From Timema cristinae (Eukaryota > Arthropoda > Insecta > Phasmatodea > Timematidae): a stretch of 64,000 nt of DNA. Position 1 is the stretch's first letter. Each line of letters starts with the position of its first letter. The position numbers were made by a program, and so were the translations under genes. The stretch is taken from the NCBI GenBank assembly GCA_039000515.1, contig JBCFYV010000278.1:1-64000 (forward strand), read 5' to 3'. Below are positions 43,372-55,970 of the stretch, piece after piece. The notes under the pieces were generated by a model. It worked only from the letters and a program-made list of their open reading frames with translations, was not told the DNA's origin and ran no database searches.

Positions 43372-46300
43372 TTACTTTAATGAGAACACACAATTTGTAG
43401 GCCAGTAGCACCACAATGTCATGAGCACACCAATAATACACAACTTGTAGGCCAGTAGCATCACAATGTCCATGAGCACACCTATCATCACACAACTTGA
43501 AGGCCAGTAGCACCACAATGTCCATGAGCACACCGTGCATCACACAATTTGTAGGCCAGTAGCACCACAATGTCCATAAGCACACCGTGAACCACACAAC
43601 TTGTAGGCCAGTAGCACCACAATGTCCATGAGCACACCAATAATCACACAACTTGTAGGCCAGTAGCACCACAATGTCCATGAGCACACCAATCATCACA
43701 CAACTTGTAGGCCAGTAGCACCACAATGTCCATGAGCACACCAATCATCACACAACTTGTAGGCCAGTAGCACCACAATCTCCATGAGCACGCCGTGAAC
43801 CACACAACTTGTAGGCCAGTAGCACCACAATGTCCATGAGCACACCAATCATCTCACAACTTGTAGGCCAGTAGCACCACAATCCTCGTGAGCACACCGT
43901 GAACCACACAACTTGTAGACTAGTAGCACCACAATGTCCATGTGCACACCGTGAACCACACAACTTGTAGGCCAGTAGCACCACAATCTCCAAGAGCACA
44001 CCAATAATTACACAACTTGTAGGCCAATAGCACCACAATCCTCGTGAGCACACCGTGAACCACACAACTTGTAGGCCAGTAGCACCACAATGTCCATGAG
44101 CACACCAATCATCACACAACTTGTAGGCCAGTAGCACCACAATCCTCGTGAGCACACCGTGAACCACACAACTTGTAGGCCAGTAGCACCACAATCTCCA
44201 TGAGCACACCGTGAACCACACAACTTGTAGACTAGTAGCACCACAATAACCATGAGCACACCGTGAACCACACAACTTGTAGGCCAGTAGCACCACAATG
44301 TCCATATGCAAATCGTGAACCACACAACGTGTAGGCCAGTAGCACCACAATCCTCGTGAGCACACCATGAACCACACAACTTGTAGGCCAGTAGCACCAC
44401 AATGCCAATGAGCACACCAATCATCACACAACTTGTAGGCCAGTAGCACCACAATCCTCGTGAGCACACCGTGAACCACACAACTTGTAGGCCAGTAGCA
44501 CCACAATCCTCGTGAGCACACGGTGAACCACACAACTTGTAAGCCAGTAGCACCACAATCCTCGTGAGCACACCGTGAACCACACAACTTGTAGGCCAGT
44601 AGCACCACAATGTCCATGAGCACACCGTGCATCACACAACTTGTAGGCCAGTAGCACCACAATCCCCATGAGCACACCATGAACCACACAACTTGTAGGC
44701 CAGTAGCACCACAATGTCCATGAGCACACCAATCATCACACAACTTGTAGGCCAGTAGCACCACAATCCTCGTGAGCACACCCAGAACCACACAACTTGT
44801 AGGCCAGTAGCACCACAATCCCCGTGAGCACACCGTGAACCACACAACTTGTAGGCCAGTAGCACCACAATCTCCATGAGCACACCGTGAACCACACAAC
44901 TTGTAGGCCAGTAGCACCACAATGTCCATGAGCACACCAATCATCTCACAACTTGTAGGCCAGTAGCACCACAATCCTCGTGAGCACACCGTGAACCACA
45001 CAACTTGTAGACTAGTAGCACCACAATGTCCATGTGCACACCGTGAACCACACAACTTGTAGGCCAGTAGCACCACAATCTCCAAGAGCACACCAATAAT
45101 TACACAACTTGTAGGCCAATAGCACCACAATCCTCGTGAGCACACCGTGAACCACACAACTTGTAGGCCAGTAGCACCACAATGTCCATGAGCACACCAA
45201 TCATCACACAACTTGTAGGCCAGTAGCACCACAATCCTCGTGAGCACACCGTGAACCACACAACTTGTAGGCCAGTAGCACCACAATCTCCATGAGCACA
45301 CCGTGAACCACACAAGTTGTAGACTAGTAGCACCACAATGTCCATGAGCACGCCGTGAACCACACAACTTGTAGGCCAGTATCACCACAATCCTCGTGAG
45401 CACACCGTGAACCACACAACTTGTAGGCCAGTAGCACCACAATGTCCATGAGCACACCGTGCATCACACAACTTGTAGGCCAGTAGCACCACAATCCCCA
45501 TGAGCACACCATGAACCACACAACTTGTAGGCCAGTAGCACCACAATGCCAATGAGCACACCAATCATCACACAACTTGTAGGCCAGTAGCACCACAATC
45601 CTCGTGAGCACACCGTGAACCACACAACTTGTAGGCCAGTAGCACCACAATCCTCGTGAGCACACGTAGCACCACAATCCCCATGAGCACACCATGAACC
45701 ACACAACTTTAGGCCATAGCACCACCAATGTCCACGAGCACACCAATCTCACACACTTGTAGGCCAGAGACCACAACCTCCCTGAGCACACCGTGAACCA
45801 CACAATTTAGGCCCAGTAGCCACCCCCCAATTTCCCCGTGAGCACACGTGAACCACACAATTGTAGGCCAGACACCCCAATGTCCATGAAACAACCGTTA
45901 ACCACACAACTTGTAGCCAGTAAACACCACAATGTCCATGAGCACACCAATCATCACACAACTTGTAGGCCAGTACACCACAATCCTCGTGAGCACACCG
46001 TGAACCACACAACTTGTAACCCTGAGCACCACAATCCCCGTGAGCACACCGTCAACCACAAACTTGTAGCCAGTACACCAAATGTCCATGAGCACACCAA
46101 TCATCACACAACTTGTAGCCAGTAGCACCACTTTCCCTCGTGAGCACACCGTAAACCCACACAACTTGTAGGCCAGTAGCACCACAATCCTCGTGAGCAC
46201 ACCGGGAACCACACACTTGTAGGCCAGTAGCACCACATTGTCTATGAGCACCATGCATCACACAACTTGTAGCCCATAGCACCACAATCCCCATGAGCAC

Positions 46301-47245
46301 ACCATAACCACACAACTTGTAGGCCAGTAGCACCACAATGTCCATGAGCACACCAATCATCACACAACTTGTAGGCCAGTAGCCCCACAATCCTCGTGAG
46401 CACACCGGAACCACACTACTTGTAGGCCAGAAAGCACCACAATCCCGGAGCACCCCGTGAACCACACAACTTGTAGGCCAGTGCACCACAATGTCCATGA
46501 GCACACCGTGCACCCACACAACTTGTAGGCCATAGCACCACAATGTCCATGGAGCACACCATGAACCACACAACTTGTAGGCCAGTAGCACCACAATGTC
46601 CACGAGCACACCAATCAATCACAAACTTTTAGGCCATACACCAAAAATCCTCGTGAGCACACGTGAACCACACAACTTGTAGGCCATTTAGCACCAAAAT
46701 CCTCGTGAGCACACCGTGAACCACACAAACTTGTAGGCCAGTAGCACCAAAAATGCCCAAATGAGCACACCGTCAACCACACAACTTGTGGGCCAGTAGC
46801 ACACAATGTCCATGAGCACACCAATCATCACACAACTTGTAGGCCCGTAGCACCAAAATTTCCTCGTGACACACCGTGAACCACACAACTTGTAGGCCAG
46901 TAGCACCACAATCCTCGTGAGCACACCGGGGAACCACACAATTTGTAGGCCTGTAGCACCACAATGTCCATGAGCACACCAATCATCACACAACTTGTGG
47001 GCCAGTAGCACCACAATGTCCATGAGCCACACCGTGCATCACACAACTTGTAGGCCAGTAGCACCACAATCCCCCTTGAGCACACCGTGAACCACACAAC
47101 TTGTAGGCCAGTAGCACCACAATGTCCATGAGCACACCAATCATCACACAACTTGTAGGCCAGTAGCACCACAATCCTCGTGAGCACACCGTGAACCACA
47201 CAACTTGTAGCCAGTACACCACAATATCCAAAAGCACACCGTTCA
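43372..47245. repeat. 52-bp satellite array, about 74 units
   Basis: The unit is 52 bp with a constant half (CACAACTTGTAGGCCAGTAG CACCACAAT) and a variable half (GTCCATGAGCACACCAATCA or TCCTCGTGAGCACACCGTGA types). Larger blocks are duplicated. The variant TCCAAGAGCACACCAATAAT occurs at 43989 and 45081, 1092 bp (21 units) apart. A CACACCGTGCATC block occurs at 44621 and 45453, 832 bp (16 units) apart. The reverse strand lacks stops in all three frames, which creates long artificial ORFs, the largest 569 codons at 43748-45457. From about 45.66 kb small indels become frequent. Confidence 0.97.
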
Positions 47246-48345
47246 TTGAAAACACTGTTCTCCGTTTTTTGTCTTCTGAAAATACGCAGCCACAGAACAG
47301 ACATTGCGCAATATCTTTTATCAAATCTGCCCGACTAGGGTAAAAGAGAATCATAAAATTCGCTTCTAGATTCCATCATTGATTGTTTCTTGTGTTTTTC
47401 ATTATATCTCTTTGTTTCATAAAGAGGCGGTTTTACGTAGAATGGGTTTTGTACCAAGATCCTGTACCCTCACTTTTATTTAGCAGTGATCCTTTCTCAA
47501 TTTTTTTCAAAGTTTGTTTTGTAAGGGGTTGAGGTGGAGAACCCAACTCTAAAGATGATGCTCCCTACATTAATTTTGTGTTCACCTTTTTTATGACCAT
47601 GCTCTAAGAGGAGGTAAAAAGATCCTACCGATTCAAACATTTACAACAGTTCATGCAATTTAAGGAAGTAACTTCTATTTTTCTCTCTATAATGTTAACG
47701 AATCAAGCATGAAAGATACCCTGAGGAACCCAAGGTGATAATGGTTGGGTGACGTCAAATAAAAGCCTCAGCCCTTTTTTTTTGCTGAGCTGTTTTTTTC
47801 AAAGAATGTGTGTCAGTACCAATTCTAACGCAGTTCAAAAGCCTTTATTTTATTTCACCCCTCTTCAACTCGTAGAAACGTCCTTCTACTTAACACAACA
47901 TGTGACAAGCTCATCTTCTGTCCCTTACTTAAACAAGATTTCTTCTAGTGAACCACCGGGATTATACTCACGATTGTTCAGTACTCTCGACTGTTTTGGT
48001 GACAATTGGTATCCCCCGTTACCTGCCCGAAAAGCATTTACCACCAGATATATTTGAGCTTTGGCCTCGGTCCACCATCCATATGGAAAATAACATTGTG
48101 TTGTAAAGTTCATCTCTGCAAACGACCCAAACGATAAGTATTATCTTTGCGTGGTTTACATAGTATAAATTTTTATTTATTTATCATTATTTTCTGTCCT
48201 GAGGCCTATACTGTAACTTAGGACCTATGTTACATTGTTTCTCTACCTCCGCTAATTACTAGTTTATCAAATTTAAAATAACATTACTTAATTTGATGTT
48301 GAATATAGCTCATAAACTAAGTGTATCTTATTTCACCATTTAATT
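47246..48345. other. intergenic, nothing recognised
   Basis: The 62-codon minus-strand ORF (48113-47925) and the 102-codon plus-strand ORF (47749-48057) show no known domain. Confidence 0.5.
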
Positions 48346-48949
48346 TTATCCTACTAGATGGTCCACCTCTGGTATTTTACGCCTCTGGTACCCTCCCCCA
48401 TTGGGTGTCCCACCGCTTTTGGATCTAATAGTCCCCGTATCGGTGCGAGCCCGGAGAAAGCACCCCCCTATCCACCATCTGGGGAGGTTCCATACAGGAG
48501 CTTTCACTCCCCCACCTCCAGCTAAAACCATTATCTTAGACTTAAAACTAAACATGATACAACATAAAAATTAGGGAAGCTAAAACTAAATTAATCTAAT
48601 ACATTTCTTGCCACTCAGTGGCCGCAAGCATTTTAATATTCTTTTTTGGGTCTCATCATGCACTGATACCAGTCAATGAACAAACCGTTCCGCCCCAGCT
48701 AGGCACCTCAACTTGTAGCCCAAGTGGGGCCAGAACCATGTGAGTTGAGAGTTTTATTCCTCCGCCCTCTTAATGTTATTCGATTACTCTAATTCCCAGC
48801 TGGTAACTCGACTGTCTCAGGTCCCTCAGCAGCTTCCACTACTGGCATCATAAGGGAGTCTTCCTCAGCGGGGCTCGGGAAAACCTGGAGTTCCTCGTCC
48901 CATTCCACTATTCCAGCCGGTAAGATCATGTTTTGTCTCATCTAAGTCT

Positions 48950-51900
48950 TGGTACCAGTTTCATAGAATGTCTTCTGATTCTGTCTCTAATGCCGAGTCG
49001 TCACCTTCTGTATGTCACTGTCGTCACGTCGTCACTGGTACTTACTTCCTTGTCTGTCTTCGGTTTGTTCGTCTTGTCTAACCTGTCTCCTAGTCTTAAA
49101 TGTCTTGCTATATGTATCCTTTTGACACATCTTTTTGTATTGCATCGAGTAAACCCCACTCACCCACGCCACGCAATATTGATAAATTGGTCCAGCCTTT
49201 AATAGAACTTGCTTTTTTTTCCCTCTTTTTTTACCGTTAGTTGTCATTTCAGTACAAAGTTTTTCGGGGCTAGCTTACTTTCCCCGCATTCGCATAGTCT
49301 GTCTTCTGTCAAGCCCCTTTAAAGGTAGAGAACACTCCTGTACGGCCCATACCCAGTGATATAGTGAACTAGCCCAAGGGAAGGCTGTACAAATTTAGTT
49401 TTGGGGCGATCTCTGACATCAAAAAAGAGTTGGTAAGCTCTCCTTCCCAACTGTGGCTTTGGTTCCATTCTGTCTACCACTCATCCAGCAATGTTTTCCC
49501 TCACCTGGATAACATTTATTATTTCCTTCCATTGTAAGTTTAGCAATCTTATCTAACTCCCTTTTCCGTAAGCTAGTACATACCGTCTATTCCTTAATTC
49601 TAGGTCTAGTGGCCAGATATTTAGGACCACACAAAATGCTTTGTCCAACTGTTCTATGGCCTCCGGGTACCCTTAAAAAGAATACTTTCTGTAGGCTTCA
49701 GATCTTACATTTAAACTATCCCAGCCTGAGCCAGTGTGCCAAGTGCTGGCCCGATAACCCACGAGGGAAAACAAATTAAGGCTTTATGGTAAGTCCGTGC
49801 ACAAAGCCTGGTGGTATAAACCGTCTCTACCCTATCTAATAATCTTGTTCGTTAGTCTTAAGGCTCTTCCACATATACTCCCCACGTGCATCATGAAGCC
49901 GTGCTTTTCATCCAACGTAACTCCTAGATATCTGGTATTTACACTTCATCTAATCACTTGTCTGTCAATCCTTATCAAATGGTCTCTCTTCAGCGCTCCC
50001 TTTAACACACATACTCATCTTCGCAGGTGCCAAACTTAGTTTCACTTTCTTGCACCAAAAGTCTAGCCCAGCGAGAACCCCATTACTCTTGGTCCAAGTT
50101 CCAATCTTGACTTGGCTTCAATAATTTTCAGTAAGTCATTCTGCAAAGGTGACCCACTACTGCCGTACCTGGAAACCCGGGTCGGCCCTACGTTCGTCCC
50201 CAAAAAAGTGGGCTACAGACCCCATCCCTGGGGAAAACCTTTCGTATTTTTCTTACTTATTGATATTCCGGACATCTCAGGGTTGCTTATCTGTCCCCAC
50301 AGTAGTCCATAAAAACTTTGTAGAGAATCCCCCGGGCATTCTAGTTCCCTTAACCGTTTGAATAGCGATGGCCACCACAAATTATCAAATTATATAAATA
50401 TTTCCACAAATTCTCAATAAAATATTCCCACTTGCCCTATCACAGGGTTCATGGCCTCACAGATACGTCTTCCCCTAAAATAAAGCCTCTCCTAAAGCCG
50501 TGCTGCTGCTGGCGCAAAGCCAACAATCTCACGATGCTTCCACAATCTGTTACACAAATTTTTCTTGAAGTTTTCCTCAACCATTTAATAACAGATTGGC
50601 CTTTTATGACTTAGGGAGCTGTGGACCCTTGTCCTCACCCTTTCTAAAAATGACTACCTCAATTTGTTTCCATACATTAGGCACTCGGTCCTTGGTCCAT
50701 TCATTCATTCATTCATTAAACTAGTTAGGGAAAGGCGCTACATGTTCGCTGGGTTTCTGAAGGACCTCCACACTATTTCCATCATGTCCAGGTGCCTTCT
50801 TACTATTCATTTCGGGTGTGTTATTGGATCTGTCACTGCTTTGTTGTCGTAGCTCCTCGTCAGTCCATTTTTTGCAATTTCTTGTTCATCGTCATCTTCA
50901 AGATTATCACTGGAAGCAGCGTTTCAAGCAACAACCTTTCCGATTCTTCCCAGCAAGAAGTTATGTCCCCACCCGAATCTTCAGCGTCGAGATTACAGTT
51001 GGTTCCTTACCTTTCCCGATCACTATCGAAATGGTATGCCCCAACATTATTTCTCAGCTCTTCCTGAACGTATCGCTCCCTTTTTTCCCCCTTAGCAAGC
51101 CTCAGACAGATTCATACTCTTCTTTCTTCCTTCTATAGATATTCAGTAACATGCCATGACTCCATAGATTATGACAGATCTGGTATCCCTCCTTGCTTCC
51201 CTCATTTCCTTCTAATTTTTCACGAGTCTCTCATTCCAGGGCTTTTTACTTATCCTTAATTTTTCCTGAATATCGGGATGGCCACTCTCATTGCCCTTTT
51301 GTACACTCTATGAACCCTTAGCTTTCACATTTACGTTTCATCCTTTTTCTTATCTGTGGTAGTTCAATTATCTCTTTAATCTCTCTCAATCGCCTTTGCG
51401 GATGTTGAATTTAGGTATTATTCCGACTTCAGACAGCGGCCCCTATATCTCCTTCAATTTCAAAAGTGATCAAGCTATGGTCACTAATTGTCAACCCGTC
51501 CAGTACTTTCCGGGTTCTTAACGATCCCAATCGCTTCCTGGTTGCATAGCGTGAATTCTATATTTGAGCTTGCTCCCGCTCTACCCGCATAGGTGGGTGG
51601 ATTCCCTATCAAAATCAGCACCTCTAGCCTTCTCACCACTATTATCTCTTATAACTTCTCTCCTCTCTCATATGCCCTATATCCACCTCTCCTTCCACCC
51701 GGGTATTCTCTACACATCACTGAACCACAAGGGGTACTTCGCATCTGCATCTGCGAGGAATACCCCCCGGGGACATCTATATAGACGTCACTATAACTTC
51801 TATTTGCTCCAGGTATTTTTCAATGTCTTCCATGACCTGAAGTACATGTTGATCAGGATGAATGCGCCGTTATCTGTTCCGCAAGTGACCACCTTGTTGC

Positions 51901-52100
51901 AGTATTTAATTGCTCATATACGTTAATGTGTATTGATTTTTCTATCGCGCTCAGGGGGGCGATTAAACCATTTAGGATAATTCTTTCCTTTGTTGGAATC
52001 TGCAGAATTTTTCCACTTACCGTACTGTACGGCTCCTGCACGCAATGATGTCCAAAATCAAGTCCTCAGCCACTTTTCTAATCCCTTCCATAACGATCTT
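48950..52100 (-). pseudogene. R1-like ORF2 (endonuclease and reverse transcriptase)
   Basis: Minus-strand fragments: QEPYSTVSGKILQIPTK (about 52040), the opening of R1-type endonucleases; FLADADAKYPLWFSD (about 51760), matching the D-xN-x-LW motif; RRLEVLILIGNPPTYAG and SNIEFTL (about 51590-51540), with Glu in place of Asp; NVWKQIEVVIFRKGEDKGP (about 50660), the RT fingers; FDNLWWPSLFKRLRELECPG (about 50380), the R1 palm; KGFPQG (about 50240), the region normally GCPQGS. HYITGYGPYRS and C-x-CGE (about 49360-49300) lie near the end. Every part is frame-broken. The role was target nicking and reverse transcription; the element is long dead. Confidence 0.75.
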
Positions 52101-52109
52101 ACTCTCATA

Positions 52110-54420
52110 CATAGCATTCAACTGCCCAATTTTTATTTTACTATTGCTTGCGTCGTCCATTTGGGTTGAGTAAACACATAACATCTGGTCGAGCTTCCTT
52201 CGATTTCAAACGCTATCCAACCATTTTCTTTCACAAAGAGTTGGTAGAGCTCCCTCAACGTTGAGATTCTCCTTCCTCCTTTCGAAGAATGTATGGACTT
52301 TTTGAGAAGTGGTTTTCCTCCGTTGGCAGATTCGTTAACCTTAGTTTTTATCCTATCTAGACCTCGGGGATGGAGAAGGCTAGGGACGTTCCCTTCTCAT
52401 GACCAATCTTTTATGTGGCTCCTGGCCAGATGTAGAGTCTGTTGCTCCTCCAATCATGATAATTGGAGAGTCTCCTAAAGGGTTTGATGTATACTGGTTC
52501 TGATTCAATAAGGCTTTCTTGGTCACTTCAAGTTATTTTCTTCTTCAACAGCTTTTTCTTCTTTCTTCTCCCCTACACCCTCAGCCTCCTTACTTTCTCC
52601 TAATTGTTCAGTTAACTCCTCCTTTCTTATCCTATTCTATTTCCTTTATATCTCTCCCCTGTACAAGGACTGGGCCTTCACGCCAAAACTTCCATCTTGG
52701 ATATCCCACCGCTTTCCACTTATCCTCGTATTCCTCCACGGGTTTTCGATACCTCTTCCTCCTTTTCTTCCTTTCCGCAGTTGCCTTCATTCTCCTAAAA
52801 CGTTTACCTCCTTCTCTACGCTGCCGTCCTAACCTCAACTTCTATCTTCCTTACCTTTGAATATTCCCTATGTTCCTCCACCCTCCTCATGTTCCTTATA
52901 ACTCGTGATCGTGAATTCCTCGTTTTTGCTTTCAGACTTAACTTTACTTCCACTCCGTTGCTTGTCCTTGTCCATACTCCCCAAGTCTGTCCCCGTATTT
53001 GTCCTAGCACAGTTTCAGTACACGTATATCGTCACTCATAGTCGGTATTTTTGTATCTGTCTGTCCAGCAAGAGTTGGAACGTCAGACATTCCCCAATGT
53101 TAGGGGACTTGCAATTTTCTTTTCCACTACTACTGCAAGGTATGCACTTCTTTATTTTCTCTGTACAGTCCTTAAGTTTTATATCCCAGTTTCCGGCGCC
53201 CACTGATAAAAATTTCCCTTTTTAGGGCAAAACTTCATCCTATGTCCTTGGGCCCTATATATGTTTCACCTCGTAACAACGATAAAGTCCTTGACTGAGA
53301 TATTTTTTGAACCTCAGGTAAACTCTTTCCACCAATCCGGACCCTTGGGGAGACCTTAGCAACATGATTTGTTACCCTTCTCTCCCTCTCCCAACTTAAA
53401 CCTGGGCACAAAACCCTCATCAAAGTCCTTTTTTCATTATTTTACCTTCTAGGTTCTGTCTATGGTCCTTCCGTTCATCCCCAGTCATGCCCCCCGGTAC
53501 GTCATATAGGTTACTAATGGTTTTCTATTTTTTGTATCCTCGCACTTGAGACCCACAAGTGCTTTTGATTTCCCCTTTCCCTTTCCTTGTCTGTGTCATC
53601 AAAAGTTTCATTTTCAAATACCACAAACTTACCCCGGGTGGCCTAATTTGACGGATACGAATTTTTCCCTTGCTGGATTAAGCTTTGACATTAACTTTGG
53701 GCGATCTCCCTCGTGTCCTCTCCTTTGCTAAACGAAATATATACCTTCTTTTCTTATTCTATTGCTCTCTAATGATCCTCTGAGCTGGAGTCAGTCTGAT
53801 CCCCAGTACTCCCTATTGTCCCCCGCGGCCGTTATCTATGCGAACGTTGGTCTTATTATCACCACTTTTCCCCTTAATCTCTTACCATCCTCCCTTTGCC
53901 TTTCATTCTAGTTCCATTTGTTTGATCTGTCCCTCTGATTTGCAATCACCAAGAGTAGTTGGTCCACCTCACGTTAGAGTTTCCCCGTCACCCCTGCGCT
54001 GCCTCTTTGTCCTAAAATAGGCCATTGATGAAGTCGGGCATTGCCTTTTTTCATTCTACTTGCATTCAATTCCCCTCAGTATCCCCGTACTCTTCTTCGG
54101 ACCCGGAGTCAGATTATTAGTGAACTCCTCAGTTTAAACTCTTCTTACCCTCCCTAACATCCTTGACCGTTTTTTGCATCTTCGAGCAGCCTATAAAAAA
54201 GCACATTGCAGCCGACAGACTATGAGAAAAATCCTTTGGTGTGCCTTTTGTAGTCCTGGGGTATTTCAGGCAATTGCTGGTACACGCACGACCAATTACG
54301 ACCCTTACAATCTCTATTTGTTTCACCACAAATTTGATATTTTTTTTTTCAACCTCTATTTTATAGTAACTGAATGTTGTTGGGCACCTATAGCTCAGTT
54401 GCCTTAAACGTAGCAATTAA
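52110..54420 (-). pseudogene. R1-like ORF1 (gag) remnant
   Basis: The minus strand is rich in Arg, Lys and Glu (for example ATAERKKRRKRYRKP near 52780). A cysteine cluster (DCTEKIKKCIPCSSSGKENC, then NIGECLTF) at about 53190-53080 resembles the last knuckle of R1 gag. Pyrimidine-rich plus-strand ORFs across this part are its shadows. The 5' end near 54.4 kb is uncertain. Confidence 0.55.
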
Positions 54421-54479
54421 AAACCGTTAACGTGCAATTGTTAATAGCTTTTGACTGTTTCTGTATTTGTCCTACTACT

Positions 54480-55450
54480 AAGTAGGTGGAAATTTCCCCC
54501 TCGAGATTTTTCCGGTACCTTCAACACATTTCCCTTAGTAACTTTCAATCAAAGGAAGACACAGATATCAACTTTTCCCAAATTAGGGGGAAATTTTCCC
54601 TTCCAGTGATATTATTTATATCACTTTAATTTTATAGTTTTGATTTAAAAAACAGTATTTTATAAATAACTCATTCGGGATTGAGTTACACTTTCACAAC
54701 ATTACGAATTATTTCTCAAACACTCACTTAACAGGCTATGCTACTTTCCACAATTTTTTCGCACCGTTGTAGGGGTTTTTTAATTACTTTTTTGGGGAGC
54801 ACTTCTACCATGCGTCCACCTATTATAGGTCCCACCTATAAAAAATACACTAAACACATAAACATTTTTCTGTTACTATATTACAATGTTTTACCTTTGC
54901 TCTAAAAAGTCTCTAACTATTACTAAAATTGTAGTACGCTTATAATTGGTTTATAAGTTACTAACTTTTTTAAAACCCAGTGCGAGCCCATCATTTTAAA
55001 TCTGAATCGAATTCTAATCTTGGTTAACTGATATCTAATCGAATCCGAAATCAAATTTATGCCTAAAAAAATTCGTGTTGGGTTTGAAATAAATTTTGAG
55101 TTACGTAGAAACAAATCCCATGCCAATTTTAAGTCGAATCCAAATTGAATCTCATGCAAACATTATTTTATCAAATTTGAATCCTAATTAAATCCCATGC
55201 TTAAGAGATGGATCAAATCTTTTATTTTAAAAATAGGTTCAGATTTGAATAGATTAATTTTTTTAGTCTTACTATGCATATGTGTTTAAAAATAAAATCT
55301 GTGTTTAATATTTTATTTTTTTTTAAGTTTCCTAATCCAATCCAATAATAAATATTTAAAAAATGTTGATAAATATATTAAACACATTTTAGGTTTATTA
55401 AAAAAATATAATGTAATTTAAAAAGTATTTATCACAATGTAACATTTTTG
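54480..55450. other. AT-rich DNA with diverged ATCGAATC-type repeats
   Basis: From 54970 to 55220 the words AATCGAATCC, AAATCCCATGC and AAATTTGAATCC recur at irregular 25-60-bp spacing, and again at 59480-59575. This looks like an old short tandem repeat. No gene is seen. Confidence 0.4.
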
Positions 55451-55451
55451 G

Positions 55452-55830
55452 AAAATAACGCTGTATGGAGCAAAAAATTGGACTCTTAGGAAGATGGAAA
55501 TAAATAATTGAAGAGCTTTGAAATTTGGTGCTTGAGAGGACTTTTAGAATCAAGTGGACGGACAGGTGACAAAGAAATACTAAGAAGATTTTTGTGGGAA
55601 GAGAACGATTTTGGATGTGATTCTTCGGGGACAAAGGAAACTGGATCAGACACATCCTTAGGGGGAACTGTTTTCTGCACAACGTCAAATAATAAATGGT
55701 TTGAGTGAAAGAGGAGCTTAGGAAGAAGGAGGATTCAAATAAATTGAATGACTTGAAGGCAAGAAGGAAATTCTGGGAGCCGAAAGAGGGGGGAAAAGAC
55801 GGAGCGCATTTGGGAGTCTAAGCTCAAATG
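55452..55830 (+). pseudogene. LINE reverse-transcriptase 3' fragment (RTE/CR1-like)
   Basis: The broken plus-strand frame reads LYGAKNWTLRKMEI, then pieces like the R-x4-GRTGD-KEILRRF segment (about 55560-55590) and GLSERG. This order matches the tail of RTE, CR1 and related LINE ORFs, where LYGxExWTL is followed by RxSWTDRxTNEEVLRR. It is about 380 bp, 5' truncated and frame-broken. Confidence 0.6.
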
Positions 55831-55970
55831 ACAAAACGAATGGGTCGTCATAAAACAGAACATAAAATAATAATAATAAAAAATCTCAAAAAGTGAAAAT
55901 TCAAAAAAAGATAGCACTAGTGTTTTAATCACAGTACAATATATTCACTTCACAAAAAAATTGTAAACCC

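Larger units (their letters stand above)
48350..54470 (-). mobile_element. decayed R1-clade LINE, reverse strand
   Basis: Read on the minus strand this GC-richer, purine-rich block carries in order a gag with C-rich knuckles, an R1-type endonuclease, a reverse transcriptase and a C-terminal CEC-type segment. It then has a 3' UTR ending near 48.35 kb. The frame changes every 50-200 bp. R1 elements classically insert in 28S rDNA, but no rRNA sequence is seen at either edge. It is either a non-28S relative or a displaced fossil. Both ends are approximate. Confidence 0.75.

Noticed and set aside
43748..45457. 569-codon ORF on the minus strand
   Set aside because: It is an artefact of a stop-free 52-bp satellite read through three frames; no start context, domain or codon signature supports a protein.
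43372..47245. CRISPR-like alternation of a constant 29 bp and a variable 23 bp
   Set aside because: The variable parts fall into a few near-identical types, so they are satellite variants and not spacers; the surroundings are an animal genome.
50432..54020. Many plus-strand ORFs rich in Ser, Leu, Phe and Pro
   Set aside because: They are the pyrimidine-rich complement of the reverse-strand R1-like LINE.
54380..54435. tRNA A-box-like TATAGCTCAGTTGCC
   Set aside because: No B box or acceptor stem follows; it overlaps the R1-like gag start region.
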